Shown in pieces: positions 44,312 through 52,177 of a stretch of DNA of 62,463 bases (positions are counted from its first letter, which is position 1; each line of letters opens with the position of its first letter). The notes under the pieces were generated by a model. That model did no database searches, was not told the origin of the DNA, and saw only the letters and a list, made by a program, of their open reading frames with translations. The stretch comes from an uncultured Oscillibacter sp. (GTDB lineage: Bacteria; Bacillota; Clostridia; Oscillospirales; Oscillospiraceae): positions 1-62,463 of the forward strand of contig CAJTMG010000004.1 in NCBI GenBank assembly GCA_910577405.1. Reading direction: 5' to 3'. The translations under genes and the position numbers were made by a program.

Positions 44312-44356
44312 AAAGCAAATCCGGGAGCCGCGCTTGCAGTTCCCGGATTGCTTTTT
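44312..44356 (+). terminator. Terminator of the fructan operon
   Basis: AAAGCAAATCCGGGA (44312-44326) pairs with TCCCGGATTGCTTTTT (44341-44356) with one unpaired A, followed by T-rich sequence. It ends the 25.6-44.25 kb transcript. Confidence 0.9.
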
Positions 44357-44502
44357 GATTTATTTCTCGAAAATCTGCCGGATTTGTCCTGAATGACGCC
44401 GCTCAGGGAGTCCAGCCGTTTTTGTTCCGTATGGATGCGCGGATACTGAACCAGATCCCTTTCCCCGCTCTTGCCAGCAGATTTCAGACAGGCGCTTCAC
44501 TC

Positions 44503-46014
44503 CTAATTCCTCATTCCCTCCAGCACCTCTGGAAGCACGTCAGTCAGCTCGGTAAGGCAGAGGCATCCAGCGCCGAAGAGCTTGGCCAGCCGGACCCGTT
44601 CCTCAATGGACTGGCCGTTCAGGAACCAGACGATGGTGGAGTTCTCATTCTGGGCCTGTTCCAGATACGCGCAGGCATAACGGCTGGAGTAGTGGGCCAG
44701 CGCGCCGGCATCCTCCAGAAACCTCGTGATTTCAGCGCCGGAGACCGCGCCATGTCGTTCACCGTTGTTCCAGAGGCTTCCGGTGGAGGTCAGGAGAATG
44801 GTCATCTGTTCTGCGTCCACCAGTCCCCGGAGCCGGTTCAGGGCATAATAGATTTCCTCAATGGGTTCCAAAGGCGCTGTGGGAATGCCGCCCGCTTCTC
44901 CGGCAGGGTAGTCCACCCGGAGCACAATCCGGTCCGCGTACTGGCCCAGGACGGCGTAATCATACCCGGAAATCGCCCCCTGCCATGCCGGCGCTTCCAC
45001 GACCAGATAGAGCAGCTTCCGGCCCAGTCCTTCACGGAGCGCTTCCGCAACGGCGTTCAGTTCGTTCCTTTGGGTGGTGGTAGTCAGGCCCGAGATATCC
45101 AGGAACAGGCCCTCATAGTTTCCTGCCGAGACCGCCTCCAGAAGCACCGCCGCCATATCCCCGCCGTTGGCCTCCCGGAGCTGGTAAGGGCCTCCGGTGA
45201 CGTAGAGCAAAGGCTTTGCCCCGGCGTCCCGTACCGCGTTCTGTATGGCCTCCACTTCGTCCGGCGTCATGTCCGACGAAATCTGCGGCAAACCATTGTA
45301 CACCAGATGACAGGCCGGAATTCCTACCGCCTCAAAGCCCGTCAGGTCCCCCAAGCCCTTCGCGCTGGAGGCAACCCCGGCCTTGGAGACCCTTGTATCA
45401 TTCAGTTTTCCGTAGAGGCGCATCAGAATGGACGCCATCTGTTCCCGGGTCACGCCGTCGTTGGGAGAAAACGTGTTCACGCTGGAACCGTCCATCAGGC
45501 CCAGACCGTAGGCCATGGTGATATAACCCGCGTTGGTCCCCACGTCCTCAAACGGCAGGGGCAAGTCCTGCACCAGGCCCGCAATGCTTCCGTAGCCCAG
45601 CGCGCGGATGAGCATGGCGGCGGCTTCGCTCCGGGTCACAGGGTCCTCCGGCCGGAACGCGCTGCTTTGGGCCGTTATCAAGCCTTGTCTGTACGCCGTT
45701 TCAACCGCCCCCGCGTACCATTCGTTGGTAGCCACGTCCTCGTAAACCATCCTGGGCGCAGAAGCGGGCTTCCAGTCAAAGAACCGGCACAGGATGACCA
45801 CAAATTCCGAACGGCTCAGCTCCTTCCCTACGCCGAAGCTCCCGTCGGGCTCCAGAAAGAACCAGCCCTCCTGCACGCACCGCTGTATGTCCTCACCCGC
45901 CCAGAAATTCTCCGGCACGTCGCTGTAGTAGTCCGCTGCCGACACGGGCACGCCGGCCGTCAGCAGCGCCGCCAGGGTTACGCAGCACAGCATTCGCCTT
46001 AATAAGCCTTTCAT
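44503..46014 (-). CDS. SLH-domain exoprotein with GH18-like domain
   Basis: The 503-residue protein has a signal peptide (cleavage after PVSA near 26). Three S-layer-homology domains follow: about 28-80 (DVPENFWAGEDIQRCVQEGW), 90-145 and 155-205 (each with an F-x-P or YITMAYGLGLMDG core). The remaining 300 residues form a TIM-barrel-like domain resembling GH18 proteins. It lacks an evident DxxDxDxE motif (GNYEGLFLDIS is the nearest stretch), so activity is doubtful. SLH domains anchor it to secondary wall polymer. AAGGAGAG precedes the ATG at 46014. Confidence 0.85.
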   Translation of the reverse strand: MKGLLRRMLCCVTLAALLTAGVPVSAADYYSDVPENFWAGEDIQRCVQEGWFFLEPDGSFGVGKELSRSEFVVILCRFFDWKPASAPRMVYEDVATNEWYAGAVETAYRQGLITAQSSAFRPEDPVTRSEAAAMLIRALGYGSIAGLVQDLPLPFEDVGTNAGYITMAYGLGLMDGSSVNTFSPNDGVTREQMASILMRLYGKLNDTRVSKAGVASSAKGLGDLTGFEAVGIPACHLVYNGLPQISSDMTPDEVEAIQNAVRDAGAKPLLYVTGGPYQLREANGGDMAAVLLEAVSAGNYEGLFLDISGLTTTTQRNELNAVAEALREGLGRKLLYLVVEAPAWQGAISGYDYAVLGQYADRIVLRVDYPAGEAGGIPTAPLEPIEEIYYALNRLRGLVDAEQMTILLTSTGSLWNNGERHGAVSGAEITRFLEDAGALAHYSSRYACAYLEQAQNENSTIVWFLNGQSIEERVRLAKLFGAGCLCLTELTDVLPEVLEGMRN

Positions 46015-46185
46015 CGTTCAACTCTCCTTAATGTATATTGAAGTAACAGCAATTCCATTCCGCCGCTTCCAGAAGAAAAGGAAGCTGTGTAATATTTTAG
46101 CAGATTTTTTGCCGTTCGTCAAATCTATGGAAGAAAACCCCAGTATTTACCCCCTTTCCGTGTCCTGGGAACCCAATCCGGAATC
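46015..46185. other. Intergenic region between divergent SLH gene and RNA candidate
   Basis: These bases hold the minus-strand promoter of the SLH gene and an imperfect hairpin (GCCGCTTCCAG with CTTCTGGAAGCGGC-type pairing near 46060-46085), but no gene. Confidence 0.5.
46094..46122 (-). promoter_or_regulatory. Promoter of the SLH/GH18-like gene
   Basis: On the minus strand TTGACG (complement of 46117-46122) and TAAAAT (complement of 46094-46099) are separated by 17 bp. Confidence 0.7.
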
Positions 46186-46214
46186 TTGACAAACAAACGC
46201 CGGCGCCGTATAAT
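46186..46214 (+). promoter_or_regulatory. Perfect-consensus sigma-A promoter
   Basis: TTGACA (46186-46191), 17 bp spacer, TATAAT (46209-46214). It is the only fully consensus promoter I found in the window and should be strong, yet the next real gene (recJ) starts about 350 bp downstream. Confidence 0.93.
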
Positions 46215-46220
46215 TATGAT

Positions 46221-46530
46221 AAAATTTGTAATAGACGGCGAGACAGATGAGAACCCAAGCGGGGCGGCAGACTATGGCGTTCGACTTGCCCGCAATGACT
46301 GGCAAAGATCCTTCAAGGAACCGGGTTCAAAAGAAAGAGAGATCAAGAAGCTGATTTTCATGTATTCTGCGGCTGACCCAAAGGAACAGGAAACGAAACT
46401 GAATCATATAACGAAGGCGGCGTCGGGAGAAGGCGCTGCCTTTGATTTTCCAGAAAACGGAGCGGCCTGGAGAAAAGGCGCGAATTTTACTTTACGGGGC
46501 GGAGGATATCTGCTATACTAAATAAGTTAT
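46221..46530 (+). ncRNA. Candidate structured non-coding RNA or long leader upstream of recJ
   Basis: A transcript from the perfect promoter would start near 46221. The region folds well by eye. Closing helices are ATTT/AAAT (46224-46227 with 46520-46523), ATAG/CTAT (46231-46234 with 46513-46516) and CAGAT/ATCTG (46244-46248 with 46508-46512). A GAACCC/GGGTTC helix (46251-46256 with 46323-46328) encloses a sub-hairpin GCGGG/CCCGC. A long hairpin at 46434-46482 pairs CCTTT and TCCAG with CTGGA and AAAGG. Third-position base use in the overlapping ORF is not that of a gene here. No known RNA family was recognised. Confidence 0.5.
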
Positions 46531-46569
46531 CTTGAAGTTTTCTGTCTGATTGAGGGGAGTGACGCTTGG

Positions 46570-48648
46570 TTGAAATATCAAAAATGGAACATTGCGTCTC
46601 CAGCGGAAGAGGATGTGCAAGGTCTGCGGGAGTCCGGGTATCCTTATTTATTGTCGCTGGTGCTGTCAGCCCGTGGGGTCCGCAGGCCGGAGGACGCCGC
46701 TGAAGCTCTGGACCGTGAACGGAGGCTGACCCTTTCACCGCTTTTGATGCGTGACATGGACAAGGCGGCGGCGCGAATACAGGAGGCCATAGTCAGCGGC
46801 GAAACGGTGGCGGTCTTCGGGGACTACGACGTGGACGGCATTACCTCCACAGTGCTGCTGATGGACTACCTGAAAAGCTGCGGCGTCCACTGCCTGCGGT
46901 ATATCCCCCGGCGGATTGAAGACGGCTACGGGCTTTCCAAACCGGCCATTCAGGGGCTATGGGATCAGGGTGCCACGCTGATGATTACCGTGGACTGCGG
47001 CATTACCGGAAACGAGGAAGTGGAATTCGCCAACGCGCTGGGCATGGACGTGGTAATCACAGACCATCACGAATGCAAGGGCGAGCTTCCGAATGCCATC
47101 GCGGTGGTAGACCCTCACCGGCACGACTGCCCGTATCCGTTCAAGTACCTGGCAGGCTGCGGGGTGGCCTTGAAACTGGTGCTGGCCCTTGGGGGTGAGA
47201 GCCGGGAGGACGCCCTGTTCGCCCGTTACTGCACCCTGGCGGCTATTGGCACCGTAGCGGACGTGATGCGGATGGAGGGCGAAAACCGGGCTATCGTCTC
47301 CTGCGGACTGGAAGCCCTGCCCCATACGGATTTTGTGGGAGTCCACGCCCTTTTGCAGGAGGCGGGGCTTTTGGGCAAACCCATTACGTCGGTGCAGATC
47401 GGCTTTGTCCTCTCCCCCCGGATCAACGCGGCGGGACGGATGGGCGCGGCGGATCTGGCTGCGGACCTGCTGGAAACCAGCGACCCTGTTCAGGCGGCTG
47501 CCCTTGCCCGGGAACTCTGCGAACTGAATCGGGAGCGGCAGGCGGTAGAACAGGAGATCTGCGCGGACGCCATAGATCAGATCGAGCAAATGAGCGCCGA
47601 CGAACGGAACGCGCTGGTGCTGTCCAGTGAGCGGTGGCATCAGGGCGTGGTGGGCATCGTCGCGTCCAGACTGAGCGAGAAGTATTCCTGCCCCAGCTTT
47701 ATGATTCATCTGAAGGACGGCACCGGGCGGGGTTCCTGCCGGTCCTATGGGGGATTCAATCTGTTTGCGGCTCTGGAATCCTGCGCGGACCTGCTGGACG
47801 GCTTCGGCGGGCACGAGCTGGCGGCGGGCTTTACCATCCCCGAGGAGAACATCGACGCTTTCCGGACGCGCATGAACCGCTGTGTCCGTGCCGCCAACGG
47901 GGGAGAGCCGCCGGTAAGCAGTCTGGACATTGACGCGGCCATCGGCACGCCCGCAGAGCTGACCCTGGAGCAGGCGGAATCCCTCAGCGAGCTGGAACCC
48001 TACGGCGCTGGGAACGCCCGGCCGGTCTTCGCTCTTCTGGGCGCTACCGCGGAGACCATCCAGCCTGTGGGACAGGGGAAGCATCTGAAGCTCCGTCTCA
48101 GCAAGGGGGTCAGTCATTTTGACGCCATCTTTTTCTCCGTGACAGAAGAAGAATGCGGCATCACTCCCGGCTGTCGGGTAGACGCGGCATTCTATTTGCA
48201 GGCGAACACCTTCCGGGGCTGCACGACGCTGCAATTACAGTTGGTGGACATCCGGCCCTCCCTGACCCCCAGCCGGAGCGAGGCGGATTCCCTGTCCCTG
48301 CTGGATCGTCTGATAGCGGGCGCGCCCCTGACAGCACAGGAGGCCATGCGTCTGAAAGCGTCCCGGAGCCAGTACGCGGCCTGCTGGGTGGCCCTGGAAC
48401 GGCGTCTGCGGCACGGCAAGGCCAAGGAGGACCGTCTGCCCTATCTGCGGTTCCTGGCTGGAAAGACCGGCGGCTGTGAGGGCTTCCTCCGCAGCGCCCT
48501 GGCCCTGGAGGTCTTCCGTGAACGGGGCCTGATTGACCTGCGGCGGGAGGGGGACCAGATGACCCTCTGCCTGCTGCCCATTCAGAAGAAGGCCGATTTG
48601 AACGCCTGCCCTTATCTGATACGTTTGGAACATCCGGAAACGAGGTGA
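46570..48648 (+). CDS. recJ: Single-stranded-DNA-specific exonuclease RecJ
   Basis: RecJ degrades single-stranded DNA 5' to 3' in recombination and repair. The 692-residue protein shows DHH-family motifs FGDYDVDGITS and TVDCGITG, the DHH triad at 165-167, and the DHHA1 motif region with GGHELAAGFTI near 415. The start is TTG at 46570 with GAGGGGAG upstream. It is the first protein gene of the recJ-rel operon and is probably read from the promoter at 46186. Confidence 0.95.
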   Translation: MKYQKWNIASPAEEDVQGLRESGYPYLLSLVLSARGVRRPEDAAEALDRERRLTLSPLLMRDMDKAAARIQEAIVSGETVAVFGDYDVDGITSTVLLMDYLKSCGVHCLRYIPRRIEDGYGLSKPAIQGLWDQGATLMITVDCGITGNEEVEFANALGMDVVITDHHECKGELPNAIAVVDPHRHDCPYPFKYLAGCGVALKLVLALGGESREDALFARYCTLAAIGTVADVMRMEGENRAIVSCGLEALPHTDFVGVHALLQEAGLLGKPITSVQIGFVLSPRINAAGRMGAADLAADLLETSDPVQAAALARELCELNRERQAVEQEICADAIDQIEQMSADERNALVLSSERWHQGVVGIVASRLSEKYSCPSFMIHLKDGTGRGSCRSYGGFNLFAALESCADLLDGFGGHELAAGFTIPEENIDAFRTRMNRCVRAANGGEPPVSSLDIDAAIGTPAELTLEQAESLSELEPYGAGNARPVFALLGATAETIQPVGQGKHLKLRLSKGVSHFDAIFFSVTEEECGITPGCRVDAAFYLQANTFRGCTTLQLQLVDIRPSLTPSRSEADSLSLLDRLIAGAPLTAQEAMRLKASRSQYAACWVALERRLRHGKAKEDRLPYLRFLAGKTGGCEGFLRSALALEVFRERGLIDLRREGDQMTLCLLPIQKKADLNACPYLIRLEHPETR

Positions 48649-48654
48649 AGCAGC

Positions 48655-50841
48655 ATGACCGTGCAGGAGCAATACGAACAGTTGGAAAAAACCGTCCGGG
48701 AGTATAACCCCGCCGGTGATTTTGCCCGTATCCGCGCCGCTTTCGAGTATGCCGACCAGTGTCACGACGGACAGAAGCGAAAGAGCGGAGAGCCATATAT
48801 CATCCATCCCCTGGCCGTGGCGCAGATCGTGGCCGAGGAATTGAAACTGGATTCTGAGTCCATTGAGGCCGCCCTGCTGCATGACGTGATCGAGGACACC
48901 CCCGCAAGTCATGACGACGTGGCCCATCTGTTCTCCCCAACCATCGCCGATCTGGTGGAGGGCGTCAGCAAATTGACCCGGATTCAGTACGCCACCAAGG
49001 AAGACGAGCAGATGGAGAACCTCCGGAAAATGCTCATCGCTATGAGTAAGGATATCCGGGTGATTCTCATTAAAATTGCTGACCGGCTTCATAATATGCG
49101 CACCATGGAGTACCAATCCCCTGCCAAGCAGAAGCAGAAGTCTCTGGAGACCATGGAAATCTACGCGCCCATTTCCCACCGTCTGGGAATGCAGCGGATG
49201 AAATGGGAGCTGGAGGACCTGTCCCTGAAGTATCTGGACCCGGTGGGCTATGAGGAAATCGTCACCAAGCTGAACGACCGCAGTCAGGAGCACGAGGCGT
49301 TTTTGCAGCGGATTCAGGCCCAGATTGCCCAGCGATTGAACGAGCTTTCCATTTCCCATGTGGTCTATGGGCGTATCAAGCACCCCTATTCCATTTACCG
49401 GAAGATGTTCGCGCAGAATAAATCCCTGGAGGAAATCTTTGACCTGTTCGCCTTCCGGGTGCTGGTGGACAACGTGGGGGACTGCTATAACGTCCTGGGT
49501 GTGATTCACGACCTGTACAAGCCGATTCTGGGCCGGTTCAAGGACTATATCGGCACCGCGAAGCCCAACGGGTACCAGTCTCTGCATACCACGGTGATGG
49601 GGACTGACGGCGTGCCCTTTGAGGTGCAGATACGGACGAAAGAGATGCACGAGATCGCGGAATACGGCGTGGCGGCTCATTGGAAGTATAAGCAGAACGG
49701 ACAGGGCGCCGGCAGCGAGGGTCGTTACGAATGGGTCCGGCGGCTTCTGGAGAATCAGGAGGGCGCCGACGCGGAGGACTATATTCATTCCCTGAAAGTG
49801 GATATGTTTGCCGACGAGGTCTTTGTGTTCACCCCTAACGGCGATGTGCAGAATCTTCCCGCCGGAGCCACGCCCATCGATTTTGCCTATGCGATACACT
49901 CCGCCGTGGGAAACCGGATGGTAGGCGCGAAGGTAAATAACCGCATTGTCACATTCGATCACAAGCTGAAAAATGGCGACATTGTGGAAATCATGACCTC
50001 CAATTCCGCCAAGGGGCCAAGCCGGGACTGGATGAGCATCGCCAAGAGCAGCGAGGCCCGGAGCAAAATCCGGCAGTGGTTCAAGAAGGAGCGGCGGGAA
50101 GAGAATATCGCCAATGGCCGGGCGTCCTTTGAACAGGAGCTGAAACACGCGGGGCTGTCCATGAAGGATGTGACCAGCGCGGAAAATCTGGCGATGCTGC
50201 TGAAAAAGGTAAGCTACGGAAGCCTTGACGATATGTATGCCGCCATCGGGTACGGAGGATTTACCGCACAGAAAGCCGTCAGCCGTATACGAAGCGAGCT
50301 TCTGAAACTGGCCCGTCAGCAGCAGGCGGAGGCGGCTTCCATCAAGGCGGCGGAGGAGTCCATTCCGATTCCAAGGCCCGTCAAGAGCGAGCAGGGCATC
50401 ATTGTGGAGGGCCTGGACAACTGCCTGGTGAAGTTCTCCCGCTGCTGCACGCCGGTGCCTGGGGACGCCATCGTGGGCTTTATCACCCGGGGCTACGGCG
50501 TATCCGTCCACCGGGCCGACTGCCCCAACGCCTCCCCGGAACGCCGCGCCAGTCAGGAGGGCCGCTGGCTCAAGGTCACCTGGGGCTCGGATACCAACGA
50601 GAGTTACCCCACCACCATCGAAGTCGTCTGCAAGGACCGGCTGAATCTTCTTCTGGATATCTCCGCCGCTCTTTCAACTACGCAGACCTTTGTTTCCGGC
50701 ATTCAGTCCCGGAGCACAGAGGACGGCTTTGCCATTATCCGTATGGAAATCCGGGTACGGGACGGCGAACAGATGCAGGCCATTATGAACAAGCTGCATC
50801 AGATTTCCGGTATTCTGAAAGTCACCCGTCCCGCGGGCTGA
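48655..50841 (+). CDS. rel: Bifunctional (p)ppGpp synthetase/hydrolase Rel
   Basis: Rel makes and breaks the stringent-response alarmone. The 728-residue length is standard. The hydrolase domain has His51 and HD at 76-77 (ALLHDVIEDT), and the synthetase domain has YIGTAKPNGYQSLHTTV. The TGS domain (VFVFTPNGDV), zinc-finger helix region and ACT domain (STTQTFVSGIQSRS) follow. Both catalytic domains look intact. It follows recJ by 6 bp, a common Firmicute order. Confidence 0.97.
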   Translation: MTVQEQYEQLEKTVREYNPAGDFARIRAAFEYADQCHDGQKRKSGEPYIIHPLAVAQIVAEELKLDSESIEAALLHDVIEDTPASHDDVAHLFSPTIADLVEGVSKLTRIQYATKEDEQMENLRKMLIAMSKDIRVILIKIADRLHNMRTMEYQSPAKQKQKSLETMEIYAPISHRLGMQRMKWELEDLSLKYLDPVGYEEIVTKLNDRSQEHEAFLQRIQAQIAQRLNELSISHVVYGRIKHPYSIYRKMFAQNKSLEEIFDLFAFRVLVDNVGDCYNVLGVIHDLYKPILGRFKDYIGTAKPNGYQSLHTTVMGTDGVPFEVQIRTKEMHEIAEYGVAAHWKYKQNGQGAGSEGRYEWVRRLLENQEGADAEDYIHSLKVDMFADEVFVFTPNGDVQNLPAGATPIDFAYAIHSAVGNRMVGAKVNNRIVTFDHKLKNGDIVEIMTSNSAKGPSRDWMSIAKSSEARSKIRQWFKKERREENIANGRASFEQELKHAGLSMKDVTSAENLAMLLKKVSYGSLDDMYAAIGYGGFTAQKAVSRIRSELLKLARQQQAEAASIKAAEESIPIPRPVKSEQGIIVEGLDNCLVKFSRCCTPVPGDAIVGFITRGYGVSVHRADCPNASPERRASQEGRWLKVTWGSDTNESYPTTIEVVCKDRLNLLLDISAALSTTQTFVSGIQSRSTEDGFAIIRMEIRVRDGEQMQAIMNKLHQISGILKVTRPAG

Positions 50842-50861
50842 TTTGAAAAGGAAGTGTGCTT

Positions 50862-51263
50862 ATGTCTGCTGTTACACTGTTGCTCTTACGCCTTTTTACC
50901 GGATTGGGCGTCATTCTGCTGTTGTCTGGCTGCGGCATGATTTTCGTGTATTGGCGTGAGGACTGGAAACTACGGCTGACGGGCTTCATCTGCGGGCTGG
51001 TGGGGCTGTTTATGGTTGTGGGCTTCGAGATGAAATTGTTTGCTTACGAGCAGTCCGTGGAGCTGATCCGTGCATCCCGGATATTGGAGGGACGGTCGAA
51101 TTTTGTCGGCGCGCTGATGCTGTTCGGCGGCATGGGGGTCTTCTCAAAGGTAAAATTCCTGGAAAAATGGAAGATACTGCGGGTTTTATGCGGGGTCGTG
51201 GCCGTGATCGGGCTTTTGCTGTTCATTTACTACACGGTTCTGTCAATAAGGCTGTATTTGTAG
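50862..51263 (+). CDS. Small membrane protein, 133 residues, unknown
   Basis: It has four predicted transmembrane helices separated by short loops (LLLLRLFTGLGVILLLSGCG, then FICGLVGLFMVVGFEMKLF, then FVGALMLFGGMGVF, then VLCGVVAVIGLLLFIYYTVL). I do not recognise a family. AAAGGAAG precedes the ATG. It lies between rel and dtd in the same operon, so it may belong to the same stress or translation-quality set, but the role is unknown. Confidence 0.8.
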   Translation: MSAVTLLLLRLFTGLGVILLLSGCGMIFVYWREDWKLRLTGFICGLVGLFMVVGFEMKLFAYEQSVELIRASRILEGRSNFVGALMLFGGMGVFSKVKFLEKWKILRVLCGVVAVIGLLLFIYYTVLSIRLYL

Positions 51264-51314
51264 CGCAGGAACTGCAAAACTGCATAGAAAATTGCCAATA
51301 AGGAGGTAATGCCC

Positions 51315-51761
51315 ATGCGCGCTGTTGTGACACGGGTAAAAGAGGCGTCGGTGACCATCGAAGGGGCGGTCCGTGGACAGATTGGAGACGGTTATCTGGT
51401 GCTTCTGGGCGTCGGGCCGGAGGACACGGAGGAAACCGCTGTGAAGCTGGCGGATAAAATCTGCAATCTCCGGATATTCGAGGACGAGAACGAGAAAATG
51501 AATCTGAATCTGTCTCAGGTGGGAGGGAGCCTGCTGGTGATCTCCCAGTTCACCCTGTACGCGGACACCTCTTCCCGCCGTCCGGGGTTCTCCAAGGCGG
51601 CGAAACCGGATTTGGCTGTCCCGCTGTACGAGAGATTTATGGCCCGCTGCCGGGAACAGGGCTTTACCGTAGCGCACGGGGAGTTCGGTGCCAAGATGGA
51701 CGTGGCGTCTGTGAATCACGGCCCGGTGACCATTCTTTTTGATACGGAGCGGTCTTTATGA
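51315..51761 (+). CDS. dtd: D-aminoacyl-tRNA deacylase
   Basis: Dtd removes D-amino acids from mischarged tRNA. The 148-residue protein has all landmarks: MRAVVTRVKEASVTI at the N-terminus, SQFTLYAD (active-site Thr), and the C-terminal cis-Gly-Pro motif in SVNHGPVTI. The ATG at 51315 has TAAGGAGG 8 nt before it. A second in-frame ATG at 51309 is too close. The stop overlaps the start of the racemase remnant. Confidence 0.96.
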   Translation: MRAVVTRVKEASVTIEGAVRGQIGDGYLVLLGVGPEDTEETAVKLADKICNLRIFEDENEKMNLNLSQVGGSLLVISQFTLYADTSSRRPGFSKAAKPDLAVPLYERFMARCREQGFTVAHGEFGAKMDVASVNHGPVTILFDTERSL

Positions 51762-52156
51762 GAAAACTCGGTCTTGTAGGCGGTACCGGTCCGGAATCCA
51801 CCGTGCCATATTATCGTGGAATCGTCTATGGCGCGCGGGAACGGACGGGAGCCTTTCCACCTTTGACCATTGAGAGCGTGGATGTGTTCCGAGTACTGGA
51901 TTTCTATGGAAATTCTGATTCCTGACCCGGCGGAACAGACCTGGGTGGACCGAAAGATTTCCGAAGAGCTGGAACTGGGCGTGGTCAAACCGGAAACGCA
52001 GGCGGCTATGGACCAGATTCTCCGGCAATGGAAGGACAAAGGAGCCGACGCCGCCATCCTGGGCTGTACGAAGGCCGTCCCAGACCTCTGCCGCTGCTGG
52101 ACACCATGACAGCACATATCCGGACGCTGATTGACTGGATTGCGGAAAACGACTGA
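51758..52156 (+). pseudogene. Aspartate/glutamate racemase remnant
   Basis: From ATG 51758 the start MRKLGLVGGTGPESTVPYYR is that of an Asp/Glu racemase, but the frame stops after about 55 residues at 51925. Further on, in another frame, DPAEQTWVDRKISEELELG then GADAAILGCTK correspond to the middle of the second half. A third frame ends with IRTLIDWIAEND. A family member has about 230 residues, so a block of roughly 300 bp, including the first catalytic Cys motif, was deleted and at least one further indel exists. The gene cannot make an active enzyme. Confidence 0.85.
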
Positions 52157-52177
52157 ATACAGGAAGGAGAAGCATCA

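Noticed and set aside
46251..46300. Signal recognition particle RNA at this position
   Set aside because: AAGCGGGG followed by GGCAG recalls the Alu domain, but the essential apical loop sequence of SRP RNA (GGAAGGA-type) is absent in the following 300 bases.
46217..46521. 101-residue ORF inside the structured region before recJ
   Set aside because: Its first ATG lies between the -10 box and the expected transcription start, no ribosome binding site precedes any in-frame start, and its third-position base use (about half G/C) is unlike the neighbouring genes.
48235..50511. 758-residue minus-strand ORF opposite rel
   Set aside because: Shadow frame; the plus strand is an intact Rel with conserved motifs throughout.
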